Source: Anaerolineae bacterium | GTDB taxonomy: Bacteria; Chloroflexota; Anaerolineae; Aggregatilineales; UBA2796 | NCBI GenBank assembly: GCA_019637615.1 | Contig: JAHBVJ010000034.1 | Location: forward strand, 1 to 64,000 | Length of the DNA stretch: 64,000 nt | Direction: 5' to 3' | Shown here: one piece after another, positions 32,378-41,097 of the stretch | Numbering within the stretch: position 1 is the first letter of the stretch | Layout of the letters: each line of letters starts with the position of its first letter | Program-made: the position numbers and the translations under genes | The notes under the pieces: generated by a model | Database searches by the model: none | What the model was told of the DNA's origin: nothing | Seen by the model: the letters and a program-made list of their open reading frames with translations, nothing else

Positions 32378-33283
32378 ATGGATTTCCTAACTAACCCTTT
32401 TATTGTTGTCATGGTCTACCTGTACCAGTTCTTAGGACAGAACTACGTGCTGGCGTTGATCGTGTTCACAGTGGTCATTCAGGCGGTCACTTATCCGCTG
32501 ACGCGCGCTTCGCTGCAATCTTCCAAGAAGATGCAAGAGCTGCAACCGCGCCTCAACAAGCTCAAGGAAAAGTATCCGAACGACCGCGAAAAGCAGATGC
32601 AAGCGCAGATGGAGTTGTACAAGAAGTACGGCATCAATCCTACCGCTGGCTGCTTGCCGCTGATCATCCAGATGCCAATCCTGTTCGGGTTGTACGGCGC
32701 GATCTCGCACACGCTGACGGGGACTCCGCTGCAAGTGCTCGATCTGCACAACCGGCTCAGTCTGGTGCCAAGCTTGACGTCGTTGTTCCCGCTACACAAT
32801 CAATTCCTGTGGCTGAATCTCGGCTTGCCCGATACGACGTTCGTGCTGCCCGTGTTGGTGGTCGCCACCACATGGTTGCGTACCAAGCTGACCACGCCCA
32901 CGCCCGCTGATCCGAAAGACCCCTCCGCCGCCATGTCGCGCCAGATGTTGATCATGATGCCGCTGATGACGGGGTGGTTCTCGCTCAGTTTCGCGTCAGG
33001 TCTGTCAATCTACTGGATCGTGTCCAACATCGTGGGCGTCGTCCAGTATGCGTTGATGGGACGTGTCGATTTGCGCACGATGAGCGGCAAAGTCGTCTCG
33101 CCCACGGTCACGACGGTGGATGATGAAGACGATGACATCGTTTTGCCACCTGCCAAGTCCAAGAACAGCCTGACGAGCGGCAGCAAGCCCGCTACGGCGA
33201 CGGTGTCGCGCCCGACCAACAGCACCGCCCCCAAAGCTCGACCGCGCATGACGCCGAAGAAAAAGGCTACGAGCAAGCGTTAA
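32378..33283 (+). CDS. yidC: Membrane protein insertase YidC/Oxa1
   Basis: 301 residues. The Oxa1 core is short, without the large periplasmic domain of proteobacterial YidC. Conserved stretches: LIVFTVVIQAVTYPLTRASL (with the functional Arg), MQELQPRLNKLKEKYP and GINPTAGCLPLIIQMPILFG. Five hydrophobic segments are expected. The C-terminal ~60 residues are basic and Ser/Thr/Lys-rich (ending PRMTPKKKATSKR), a typical ribosome-contact tail. There is no lipobox Cys, unlike Bacillus SpoIIIJ. Confidence 0.97.
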   Translation: MDFLTNPFIVVMVYLYQFLGQNYVLALIVFTVVIQAVTYPLTRASLQSSKKMQELQPRLNKLKEKYPNDREKQMQAQMELYKKYGINPTAGCLPLIIQMPILFGLYGAISHTLTGTPLQVLDLHNRLSLVPSLTSLFPLHNQFLWLNLGLPDTTFVLPVLVVATTWLRTKLTTPTPADPKDPSAAMSRQMLIMMPLMTGWFSLSFASGLSIYWIVSNIVGVVQYALMGRVDLRTMSGKVVSPTVTTVDDEDDDIVLPPAKSKNSLTSGSKPATATVSRPTNSTAPKARPRMTPKKKATSKR

Positions 33284-33306
33284 GTGCAACGATATTGGTA
33301 AATTAG

Positions 33307-33335
33307 GCGCATCTTGGCTACTTAACCAGATGCGC
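33307..33335 (+). repeat. Hairpin after yidC
   Basis: GCGCATCT (33307-33314) pairs exactly with AGATGCGC (33328-33335). It is not followed by a real T-run, only an A+T-rich stretch. It may slow transcription or protect the yidC 3' end. Confidence 0.5.
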
Positions 33336-33373
33336 TCAATTATAATTAATGCTATAGTGATGTGCGTTTTGAT

Positions 33374-33409
33374 CCCGGTCTTTGGTGACGCCATACCGGG
33401 TTTCTTTCT
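33374..33409 (+). terminator. Terminator-like hairpin upstream of jag
   Basis: CCCGGT (33374-33379) pairs with ACCGGG (33395-33400), followed by a T-rich tail (33401-33409). It lies 36 bases before the jag start, so it could end yidC transcription or attenuate jag. Confidence 0.55.
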
Positions 33410-33445
33410 GTGAAATCATTAAGCACCTAAATAGGCAGCTTTACT

Positions 33446-34246
33446 ATGACCCAACAAACGACGATTGAGATAAGCGCCCCCGATGTCGAAAGCGCCATCG
33501 AGCAGGGTGTGGCAAAATTGGGTGTCCTGCGTGAGCACGTGATGGTGGAGGTCTTGGAAGAACCCACCAAAGGCTTGCTTGGTCTCGGTTCGAAACTGGC
33601 CCGCGTCAAGCTGACGGTTATCGGCGTGCCGACACCACCCATCAATGAATTACCGCCCGCGCCCCCAAAACCAGCCGCGCCTAAGCGCCCTTCGCGCCCG
33701 TATGCCGATCTGGATGAGGATTACGAAGAAGATGGCGGCGTGCCACAGGTTTCCTCCGCCGAGATGATTGAAGACGCGCGGATCGGCGCTGATGTGCTGC
33801 GCAATTTGCTGGATCACATGCGCATCCAAGCCAGCGTGACGCCCAAACAGTCAGAAACGAGCGAAGGCGAAGCGGAACACTGGATTTTGGAGATCACGGG
33901 GCAAGACCTCGGCTTGTTGATCGGGCGTCGTGGCGAAACACTCGCCTCACTGCAATATATCACCCGTCTGATCGCCAGCCGTGAGCTTGGTCGCCGCGCC
34001 AACATCGTGATCGATGTCGAAGGCTACAAAGCCCGCCGCGAAACCATGCTCAAGCGTCTCGCCAAGCGCATGGCGGATCAAGCCGTGCAGCGGGGGCGCA
34101 CCGTTACGCTGGAGCCGATGCCACCACACGAACGCCGCATCATCCACATGACTCTACGCGATCATGCTGGCGTGACCACCGAGAGCGTGGGTGAAGGCGA
34201 CCGCCGCAAGGTGACTATCGTGCCGCGTCGTCGCAGTGATCGGTAA
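33446..34246 (+). CDS. jag: RNA-binding protein KhpB/EloR (Jag)
   Basis: 266 residues. The Jag-N domain (~1-55: TIEISAPDVESAIEQGVAKL, then EEPTKGLLGLGSKLARVKL) precedes a linker rich in Pro, Glu and Asp (~58-105). A KH domain (~110-190) contains LGLLIGRRGETLASLQYITR. An R3H domain completes the C-terminus (MPPHERRIIHMTLRDHAGVT). It is a cytosolic RNA-binding protein that with KhpA influences cell elongation and division. A khpA gene is not in the window. A putative terminator lies upstream at 33374. Confidence 0.95.
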   Translation: MTQQTTIEISAPDVESAIEQGVAKLGVLREHVMVEVLEEPTKGLLGLGSKLARVKLTVIGVPTPPINELPPAPPKPAAPKRPSRPYADLDEDYEEDGGVPQVSSAEMIEDARIGADVLRNLLDHMRIQASVTPKQSETSEGEAEHWILEITGQDLGLLIGRRGETLASLQYITRLIASRELGRRANIVIDVEGYKARRETMLKRLAKRMADQAVQRGRTVTLEPMPPHERRIIHMTLRDHAGVTTESVGEGDRRKVTIVPRRRSDR

Positions 34247-34301
34247 TATCGGGTTGCAGTGCGGCTCGTTCATCCCTAACATAGCACCACAGCACAATGA
34301 C

Positions 34302-34324
34302 AAGGCGGGACATCAACCCGCCTT
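34302..34324 (+). terminator. Hairpin after jag
   Basis: AAGGCGGG (34302-34309) and CCCGCCTT (34317-34324) pair perfectly around a 7-base loop, with no strong T-run after it. It occupies the 5' end of the longest kinase frame, supporting a kinase start further downstream. Confidence 0.55.
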
Positions 34325-34371
34325 ACGTATTCAAATACAGCTTCCCAATCGCAGTTTACCCTGTCTCACTC

Positions 34372-35232
34372 ATGCACCAAGGAACGGCGGTACTTGTGTC
34401 TACTTCCCCTGAATATCTCTTGATCGGGCATGTCGCGCATGATGTAACGCCCAATGGCCCCCGACTAGGCGGCACCGTATCGTATGGCGGCTGCGCGGCG
34501 CAAGCACTAGGGACGGCAGTAGGCATCGTCACCAGCGCCCAACGCGATGAAGTGGTGCTCAACGCATTGCCAGCCGAGATCGCCGTGCAGCTCACCGAAG
34601 CGCCGCGCAGCACCGTCTTCGTCAACACGTATGTTGATGGCAAGCGCCGCCAGATCCTCCGCCAGCGGGCGGCAACATTAACGCTATCGGATGTGCCCAC
34701 AGCGTGGCGATCCGCGCCCATCGTTCACCTCGCGCCGTTGGATGATGAAGTCGATCCGCAGTTGGCTTTCCAGTTCCCCCATGCGCTGGTCGCCGCTACG
34801 CCACAGGGCTGGATGCGCACATGGGATTCGGAAGGCGTCGTGTCGCGCAAGCCGTGGCTGCAAGCTCAGAATTTGCTGCCACAGCTCACCGTCGCTGTTT
34901 TCAGCGAAGAAGATATTCAATGGGATAAAGAACTCGAAGCCGAATATGCCTCCCTCGCTAAACTGCTGATCATCACGCGGGCGGCGAATGGCTGCACCGT
35001 TTATCAGCAGGGACAAGCGCCGTTCAACATGCCAGCGCCACAGGTCGAAGTGGTCGACGCGACGGGCGCAGGCGATGTGTTCACGGGCGTGTTTCTGGTC
35101 ATGCTGCACCGCACCAAAAACATCGAGACAGCGGCGCGGGTCGCTACCGAACTCGCCTCGATCTCGGTCACGCGCGTTGGCTTGGATGGTGCGCCGCGCC
35201 CCGAAGAAGTTAAGGCGATTCTCGGCAATTGA
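34372..35232 (+). CDS. PfkB-family carbohydrate/nucleoside kinase
   Basis: About 286 residues. The C-terminal PfkB signature VVDATGAGDVFTGVFLVML contains the catalytic Asp and anion hole; the N-terminal region YLLIGHVAHDVTP and the Gly-rich GGTVSYGGCAAQALGTAV fit the substrate side. Candidate starts are ATG 34297 (inside the upstream hairpin region), ATG 34372 (used here, no clear ribosome site) and GTG 34396 (AAGGA 12 bases upstream). The substrate (sugar, inositol or nucleoside) cannot be assigned. The gene is convergent with a hydrolase 12 bases away. Confidence 0.82.
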   Translation: MHQGTAVLVSTSPEYLLIGHVAHDVTPNGPRLGGTVSYGGCAAQALGTAVGIVTSAQRDEVVLNALPAEIAVQLTEAPRSTVFVNTYVDGKRRQILRQRAATLTLSDVPTAWRSAPIVHLAPLDDEVDPQLAFQFPHALVAATPQGWMRTWDSEGVVSRKPWLQAQNLLPQLTVAVFSEEDIQWDKELEAEYASLAKLLIITRAANGCTVYQQGQAPFNMPAPQVEVVDATGAGDVFTGVFLVMLHRTKNIETAARVATELASISVTRVGLDGAPRPEEVKAILGN

Positions 35233-35244
35233 CCCGATTCGAGG

Positions 35245-36525
35245 CTAGGGGAGTCGCAACCGCTGCTTCGCCCACGCCGTCAGGTAGTCGAAAAGTCCCG
35301 CCGGAAAATGCACATCCTGCATCTGATCGTGCATGGCTTCGTTCGTTTGCTCATCGACGTTTGCGCGGTTGAGATACAGCAGATGAGTCGCGTTAGGGTA
35401 CGTCCGCACCGTCCAATCGGGATGCTGGCTGGCTTGCAGCGCCGCCTGTATCTGGTCGATGCTCTCGGCTACGGGCAGCACCGTATCGTCTTCGCCCCAC
35501 AGGCATAAGACGGGGCATTTGAGTTGCGCGTAGTACGGCGCGGGATCAAAGCCGCCATCTTGCCACGCGCTGCCGTATTCCCGTTTGATCTCCGCAATCG
35601 GTACGTCCAACACCCACGCACCGCCCGTATCCGCCAGCAAGACACGCCATACGGGTTCCTGCTGAATACGCGCTAGGGCTGTCTCCAATTCAGGAGTCCA
35701 TTCACTGTGAATCAAAAACGCGAAGAGAAGCTGCCAGAAGGTATCGAGGAAGGCAAGTTGATTGGGGGAGGCTCCGACAAGGCGCGAGACGTTGACGCGC
35801 CGGATTTGCTCTTGGTGGCTCGGCGGCACGCCCGACGCCGACAGGTTCATCACGAAGGTGGCGTCAGGATGCCGTGCCGCCACGCCGAGATCGACCCAAC
35901 CGCCATTGCTCATGCCCCACACGCCGATGCGCTGCGGATCGATCTGTGGATGACTCTGCAAAAAGCGAAACGCGGCATCAGCATCCTCGATCAGCGGGTA
36001 AATCTGCGATCCAAGCGCCTCGCCCGTAGAGTCGCCGTGCCCACGCTTGTCGTAGATCAGCGCTGCGATGCCGTTGCGTGCGAAATGATCGGCGTAGAGG
36101 CGGTAGTAGTCGCGTTCGTGGACATTCGCTAGATGATACAAGATCACGGCGGGATGTGGGTCGTCGCCGTGCGGGATCAGTAGTGAACCTGCGAGCGTGT
36201 GCGGCTCACTGCCCGCGAACGTCACCTGTTCTTCGCGATAGTCTTGCGCCTCTCGCCCGAAATCGCCATTGCTCTGCGCATCTCGTAGCTGTAGGTTAGC
36301 GGCATGAAAAGTGAGGAGTTCGCCGCGCGCCGATACGAGTTGGCGATTGGCCTGCGGCGTCAGCCGGACGAGCGCATATTGTTCCGCGTAGAAATAGATC
36401 GCCTCGTCGCCCAACCCTTTGCGCGTGATTAGGAGCCGACGCCCAGACTCCAACTGATAGGCTCGAATGAACATGCGAAACTGCTCATCGGACATCACGT
36501 TGGCATCGGCATCGTGCGGACTCAT
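35245..36525 (-). CDS. Alpha/beta hydrolase, dienelactone/acyl-aminoacyl-peptidase type
   Basis: 426 residues from ATG 36525 with AGGAG upstream. The first ~100 residues form a separate domain. The catalytic domain begins AGSLLIPHGDDPHPAVILY, with ALIYDKRGHGDSTGEA, the nucleophile elbow VWGMSNGG (~215), the acid loop LWGEDDTVLPV and His in ATHLLYL. There is no signal peptide, so it is cytosolic. Substrate unknown: esterase, peptidase or amidase. The stop is 12 bases from the convergent PfkB gene. Upstream on the same strand is tdk, about 35 bases away. Confidence 0.85.
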   Translation of the reverse strand: MSPHDADANVMSDEQFRMFIRAYQLESGRRLLITRKGLGDEAIYFYAEQYALVRLTPQANRQLVSARGELLTFHAANLQLRDAQSNGDFGREAQDYREEQVTFAGSEPHTLAGSLLIPHGDDPHPAVILYHLANVHERDYYRLYADHFARNGIAALIYDKRGHGDSTGEALGSQIYPLIEDADAAFRFLQSHPQIDPQRIGVWGMSNGGWVDLGVAARHPDATFVMNLSASGVPPSHQEQIRRVNVSRLVGASPNQLAFLDTFWQLLFAFLIHSEWTPELETALARIQQEPVWRVLLADTGGAWVLDVPIAEIKREYGSAWQDGGFDPAPYYAQLKCPVLCLWGEDDTVLPVAESIDQIQAALQASQHPDWTVRTYPNATHLLYLNRANVDEQTNEAMHDQMQDVHFPAGLFDYLTAWAKQRLRLP

Positions 36526-36560
36526 GGCGTCAGCTCCTGATCCTCGTGTGGATAGCGGTG

Positions 36561-37133
36561 TTAGCCTTTCGGCACGACGTGGTGATCGCGGCAGCGTGCC
36601 TCGTAGGATTCCGCCGCGCCGACCATGATGATCGGATCGTCGTGATGGGCAGGGCTGCCGTTGACTAAACGCTGCGTGCGGCTGGCGTCATCGCCGCAGA
36701 TCACGCAGATCGCGTGCAGTTTGGTCACTTCTTCGGAACGCGCCATCAGATGCGGCATCGGGCCGAATGGTTCGCCGCGAAAATCTAGATCGAGTCCCGC
36801 ACAAATCACGCGTATCCCGTGCGAGGCTAATTTTTCTACGACCTCGACCACGCCAATATCAAAAAATTGTACTTCATCAATAGCGACGACGGTGGTGGTA
36901 GATTCAATGCACTGCGCGATCTCGTCGCTGGTGTTGCAGGGTCGAGCGTGGTAATCCTGTCCATTGTGCGAGGTGACGCGTTCCGTTGCATAGCGTGTGT
37001 CGATGACAGGCTTGAAGACCTGTACCTGCTGCTGGGCGATCTGAGCACGGCGCACGCGGCGGATTAGTTCCTCGGTTTTGCCGCTGAACATGCTCCCGCA
37101 GATGATTTCTACGCGTCCTCCATGATGTTTCAT
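36561..37133 (-). CDS. tdk: Thymidine kinase, type II
   Basis: 190 residues. P-loop IICGSMFSGKTEELIRR, then VVAIDEVQFFD (Walker B/Asp) and GLDLDFRGEPFGPMPHLMA (lasso precursor) are diagnostic. Cysteines in HAICVICGD and RCRDHH form the zinc site. It salvages thymidine to dTMP. The upstream AAGAGG matches a ribosome site. A hydrolase follows on the same strand. Confidence 0.97.
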   Translation of the reverse strand: MKHHGGRVEIICGSMFSGKTEELIRRVRRAQIAQQQVQVFKPVIDTRYATERVTSHNGQDYHARPCNTSDEIAQCIESTTTVVAIDEVQFFDIGVVEVVEKLASHGIRVICAGLDLDFRGEPFGPMPHLMARSEEVTKLHAICVICGDDASRTQRLVNGSPAHHDDPIIMVGAAESYEARCRDHHVVPKG

Positions 37134-37245
37134 GTGTATCCTCTTAACGTCTCTTTAAGAACAGCGGGGCAATTTTGCCATCGTTCACGCCCCCCGACAA
37201 GATATAATTGTCCTACTTTTCAGTGCCCAAAATCACGGGAGCAGC

Positions 37246-37905
37246 ATGAGCGATATTCAGCGCTCCGGCGATGACGCCGATGAGAAAGAAACCGGACGCA
37301 TCGAGGCGTTCAGCGACGGCGTGATCGCCATCGCGATCACCCTGCTGGTGCTCGATCTGCGGGTGCCCACGCTTGCCGCTGTCCAAGAACATGGTGGCCT
37401 GTTACAAGCGCTGTCGGAAGACTGGCCCATCTACTTGGCGTTTCTGGCGGGCTTTTTCGCGATTCTTGTTATGTGGATCAATCATCATCGCATGTTCAGT
37501 GCCATTCGTCGTGCCGATGACACGCTTATGATCCTGAACGGCTTGCTGCTGCTAGGGATCACCGTCATCCCTTTCCCCACCAAACTGGTCGCGGAATATC
37601 TGCAAACGGACTATGCTTCGGTAGCGGTTGCCATCTATGCAGGGTGGAGCGTCCTCCTCGCCATTTTTTTCAATCTGCTGTGGCGCTACGCGGCCCACCA
37701 TCAGCATCTCTTCAGCCGCCGCACCGATCTGACCCTTGTCCGCTATATTTCGTGGCAGTACATGTTTGGCCCGGTGTTCTATCTGGTGGCGCTGCTGGTT
37801 GCCTTCGTCAGTCCGGCGCTTGGACTTCTCATCTGCATGGGGTTAGCCATCTTTTTCTCGTTGCCCAATAAGCAGTATCAATCGCTCAGAAAGTCTGTTC
37901 AGTGA
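37246..37905 (+). CDS. TMEM175-family (DUF1211) potassium channel-like protein
   Basis: 219 residues with about six membrane helices. The N-terminus GRIEAFSDGVIAIAITLLVL carries the family motif FSDGV-x-AIAITLL on helix 1. Bacterial members form tetrameric K+ channels without a canonical filter. ATG 37246 follows GGGAG about 5 bases upstream. Role: K+ flux or membrane potential, plausibly connected with the c-di-AMP/osmolyte genes elsewhere in the window, but not physically linked. Confidence 0.9.
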   Translation: MSDIQRSGDDADEKETGRIEAFSDGVIAIAITLLVLDLRVPTLAAVQEHGGLLQALSEDWPIYLAFLAGFFAILVMWINHHRMFSAIRRADDTLMILNGLLLLGITVIPFPTKLVAEYLQTDYASVAVAIYAGWSVLLAIFFNLLWRYAAHHQHLFSRRTDLTLVRYISWQYMFGPVFYLVALLVAFVSPALGLLICMGLAIFFSLPNKQYQSLRKSVQ

Positions 37906-37990
37906 TTAAGGGTATAATATCCTCTGAGCGCGTTACACATTCGCTTTCATGTTCCGTCGCTCACAACCGTTGTCGTAAAGGATTTTTCAA

Positions 37991-38335
37991 ATGACTCGTA
38001 GAAGATCACGCAGCGCCAGTTCGTTCCGCCGTGAACGTCGGTCAGAAGAACGCCGCTTTGAACTGCTCATCTTTATGGGGTTGGTCATTCTGCTCATTGT
38101 CATGTCCCTGAGCACGAGTAACAACGGGCGGTTGATGGCGATCATCGCGGGTGGATTGCTGCTGATGAGTGGCATTATTCAGGTGCAGCGCCGCTTCAGC
38201 GTTAACGTCTTCACGTGGATCGGCGCAGTCGGGCTGTTGGCGCTGGCCTACTTTTACCCTGTGCTGCCGCCGCTGTGGCCTATCCTTGTGCTCGGTGGGG
38301 TACTGCTGATGAGTTTCCTCAGGGGCGATCTCTAA
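37991..38335 (+). CDS. Small hypothetical membrane protein
   Basis: 114 residues. The first ~25 are very basic and Ser/Arg-rich. Three or four hydrophobic segments follow (ELLIFMGLVILLIVMSLS; LMAIIAGGLLLMSGIIQVQ; FTWIGAVGLLALAYF; ILVLGGVLLMSFLRG). No family recognised. It is 85 bases after the TMEM175 gene, so cotranscription is possible. Confidence 0.65.
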   Translation: MTRRRSRSASSFRRERRSEERRFELLIFMGLVILLIVMSLSTSNNGRLMAIIAGGLLLMSGIIQVQRRFSVNVFTWIGAVGLLALAYFYPVLPPLWPILVLGGVLLMSFLRGDL

Positions 38336-38547
38336 GGCCGCCTGTATTCACCGCAAAATGGAGGTAGTCAGCGTCTCGATGTTGAGGCATACTTGGCTAT
38401 CTCCGTGCGTTCTTACCGCAGCCACGCGTTAGTCACACCTTGGTAGCACACGGACAGATTATCTTCAACTTGCCAACGCGCGGCAGGTTCCTCTTTGGGT
38501 CGAGTTGGCTAATGCGTCTTTTAAGCAGCCTATAAAGGGAGTTTACT

Positions 38548-39552
38548 ATGCAGATGCGATTCTTGGGGAAAACAGGCATGAAGGTCAGCGAACTCTGCCT
38601 TGGGGCGATGACCTTTGGAAGGGAAGCTCCTGAACCGAACAGCGTCCAGATGCTGAACCGCTTCTTCGAAGAAGGTGGCAACTTCATCGACACAGCGGAT
38701 GTGTATTCACGCGGTGTCTCCGAGGAGATCGTGGGGCGCTGGTTACTCAGCCGGAAGCGCGATGATGTGGTGCTCGCCACCAAGGTGCGCTTCCCGATGG
38801 GCGACGGTTCCAATGACCTCGGACTCAGCCGCAAGCATATCCTATCGGGCGTCGAGGCGAGTCTGCGCCGCCTGCGCACCGAGTACATCGACTTATATCA
38901 AGTTCACTGCTGGGATCGCCGCACGCCGCTGGAAGAAACCCTGAGCACGCTGGATCGGCTGGTGCAAAGCGGTAAGGTACGCTACATCGGCGTCAGCAAT
39001 TTCAGTGGTTGGCAGTTGCAGAAAGCCATCGACATCAGCCGCCATATGGGTTGGGAGCCGTTTTCTTGCTTGCAACCGCTCTACAACCTGCTTGACCGCG
39101 AACTCGAATGGGAACTGGTCGATGTCTGCCTGAACGAAGGTCTTGGCATCATCCCGTGGAGTCCTTTGCGCGGTGGTTGGCTGAGTGGCAAATATCGGCG
39201 CGGGATGGAAGCGCCACCCACAGGCACGCGCGTGGAAACCGCCGAAAAAGAGGGCTGGAGCGAATCGTGGACGAAGTACAACACCGAGCAGACGTGGAAC
39301 GTGATCGATACGCTGATCGCGATTGCCAGCGAAATCAACAAATCGCCCGCGCAGGTTGCCCTGAATTGGCTGCTGAACAAACCCGGCGTCACAGCTCCAA
39401 TCATCGGCGCGCGCAACATGGAGCAGTTAGAAAATAACCTCGGCGCGTCCGGCTGGATGTTAAGCGCCGAGAATATGGCACGCTTGAATCAGGCCAGCGA
39501 TAAGCCACTGCCCTATCCCTACGACTTCATCTCCCGCGCGCAACGCAACTGA
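38548..39552 (+). CDS. Aldo/keto reductase
   Basis: 334 residues from ATG 38548 with AAGGGAG 7 bases upstream. LCLGAMTFGRE near the start, FIDTADVYSRGVSEEIVGRW (catalytic Asp-Tyr), the Lys in VLATKVRF, the His in LYQVHCWD, and VRYIGVSNFSGWQ are all present. Catalytic residues appear intact, so it should be an NADPH-dependent reductase of aldehydes or ketones. The substrate is unknown. It is alone and convergent with accC, with a hairpin in between. Confidence 0.93.
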   Translation: MQMRFLGKTGMKVSELCLGAMTFGREAPEPNSVQMLNRFFEEGGNFIDTADVYSRGVSEEIVGRWLLSRKRDDVVLATKVRFPMGDGSNDLGLSRKHILSGVEASLRRLRTEYIDLYQVHCWDRRTPLEETLSTLDRLVQSGKVRYIGVSNFSGWQLQKAIDISRHMGWEPFSCLQPLYNLLDRELEWELVDVCLNEGLGIIPWSPLRGGWLSGKYRRGMEAPPTGTRVETAEKEGWSESWTKYNTEQTWNVIDTLIAIASEINKSPAQVALNWLLNKPGVTAPIIGARNMEQLENNLGASGWMLSAENMARLNQASDKPLPYPYDFISRAQRN

Positions 39553-39561
39553 TAAGACCGT

Positions 39562-39586
39562 CAGCCCGATGCCCAACGTCGGGCTG
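39562..39586. terminator. Hairpin between convergent akr and accC
   Basis: CAGCCCGA (39562-39569) and TCGGGCTG (39579-39586) pair with a short loop. No long T-run, but the position between convergent genes suits a bidirectional terminator. The arm resembles that of a hairpin near 48954. Confidence 0.5.
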
Positions 39587-39588
39587 GT

Positions 39589-41097
39589 TCACGCGCCTAG
39601 CCGAAACCCATCCGCTTTCGCCCAAGGACTGTAGGCGTCCTCATCAGGATTGCTCGTCGCCGTCTTCGTGCCCGCGCTCATAGTGAGCATCTCGCTCAAG
39701 GCCGCCGCGATCAGTGCCGCGTCTGGCGGTGTGTTACTCGGCGCTTGCCACGCCCCGAACTCGCGCTCGATCATTCCCGTGGTCGCGTTACCCTCAACAA
39801 ACTGCGGAAACTTCAGCACGTTGCGCAGAAAAGGGATATTCGTCGTCACGCCCATCACCACATACTGAGCCAGCGCCGCCAGCATCCGCCGGATGGCCTG
39901 TGCGCGATCCGTGCCATAGACGATCACTTTGGCGATCATCGGGTCGTAGTAAATCGTGATCGAGTCGCCGCTGACCACGCCAGAATCGATGCGCACACCG
40001 GGTGCGTGTGGCTCCTCGACGCGCAGCAGCTTGCCAATCGCGGGTAGAAATTGGTTGGCAGGATCTTCGGCATAGACACGGCATTCGATGGCGTGCCCGC
40101 GCTGCGTGATCTGCTCTTGCGTGAAGGGCAGCGCACCGCCCGTCGCGACGTGAAATTGCAGATGCACCAGATCGAGTCCCGTAACCAGTTCCGTCACCGG
40201 ATGCTCAACCTGCAAGCGCGTGTTCATCTCCAAGAAGTAGAAACGTCTGTCACGCTCATCCACGATGAACTCGACCGTACCGGCGTTGATGTAGCCGACC
40301 GCTTGCGCCATGCGCACCGCCGCCGATCCCATCTCCGCGCGCAGTGCTGGCGTCATCGCTGGCGACGGCGATTCCTCGATGATCTTCTGATGACGCCGCT
40401 GCACCGAGCAGTCGCGTTCGCCCAGATGCAGCGTGTGACCATGTGCGTCCGCGAAGATTTGAAACTCGATGTGGCGGGCGGTTTCGATGTATTTTTCGAG
40501 GAAGACGCGCTCATCCGCGAAGGCTTTCAAGGCTTCACGCCGTGCCGATTCAAGCGCCGCACTCAGTTCCGCCGCCGCCCGCACGATGCGCATTCCCTTG
40601 CCGCCGCCGCCCGCCGCTGCCTTGACTAGCACCGGATAGCCGATCTGATCAGCCGCCCGCGCGAAGTCGTCATCGCTTCCACCGCCGCGATAACCGGGCA
40701 CAGTCGGCACAGTCGCCCGCTCCGCCAGCGCTAACGCCGTCGTTTTCAGCCCCATCGCGCGGATGGCATCTGGACTTGGGCCGATGAAGATCAAGCCCGT
40801 TTGCTGTACCGCTTGAGCAAATTCCGCGTTTTCAGAGAGAAAGCCGAAGCCCGGATGCACGGCATCACAGCCCATTTCGAGCGCCGCCGCGACGATCTTG
40901 TCACCGCGCAGATACGACTCGCTTGGTGGCGCACCGCCGATCAACACCGCCTGATCCGCCATCCGCACCGCCAGCGACTCGGCATCGGCCTCGGAATACA
41001 CCGCCACTGTGCGGATACCAAGTTCGCGGCACGCGCGGATGATTCGTACCGCGATCTCCCCTCGATTGGCGATCAGAACTTTCTGGATTGCCGTCAT
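39589..41097 (-). CDS. accC: Acetyl-CoA carboxylase, biotin carboxylase subunit
   Basis: 502 residues from ATG 41097, overlapping the stop of the RNase gene (ATGA). N-domain IQKVLIANRGEIAVRIIRAC, the ATP-grasp loop VKAAAGGGGKGMR, ERDCSVQRRHQKIIEESP, the biotin-carboxylation motif YFLEMNTRLQVEHPVTE and FLPAIGKLLRVEEP are present. No biotin-carrier domain: the C-terminal ~50 residues (from ~450) are unrelated, so this is the free subunit. It carboxylates the biotin of a separate BCCP, for malonyl-CoA or a related acyl-CoA. No accB or carboxyltransferase gene is in the window. Confidence 0.95.
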   Translation of the reverse strand: MTAIQKVLIANRGEIAVRIIRACRELGIRTVAVYSEADAESLAVRMADQAVLIGGAPPSESYLRGDKIVAAALEMGCDAVHPGFGFLSENAEFAQAVQQTGLIFIGPSPDAIRAMGLKTTALALAERATVPTVPGYRGGGSDDDFARAADQIGYPVLVKAAAGGGGKGMRIVRAAAELSAALESARREALKAFADERVFLEKYIETARHIEFQIFADAHGHTLHLGERDCSVQRRHQKIIEESPSPAMTPALRAEMGSAAVRMAQAVGYINAGTVEFIVDERDRRFYFLEMNTRLQVEHPVTELVTGLDLVHLQFHVATGGALPFTQEQITQRGHAIECRVYAEDPANQFLPAIGKLLRVEEPHAPGVRIDSGVVSGDSITIYYDPMIAKVIVYGTDRAQAIRRMLAALAQYVVMGVTTNIPFLRNVLKFPQFVEGNATTGMIEREFGAWQAPSNTPPDAALIAAALSEMLTMSAGTKTATSNPDEDAYSPWAKADGFRLGA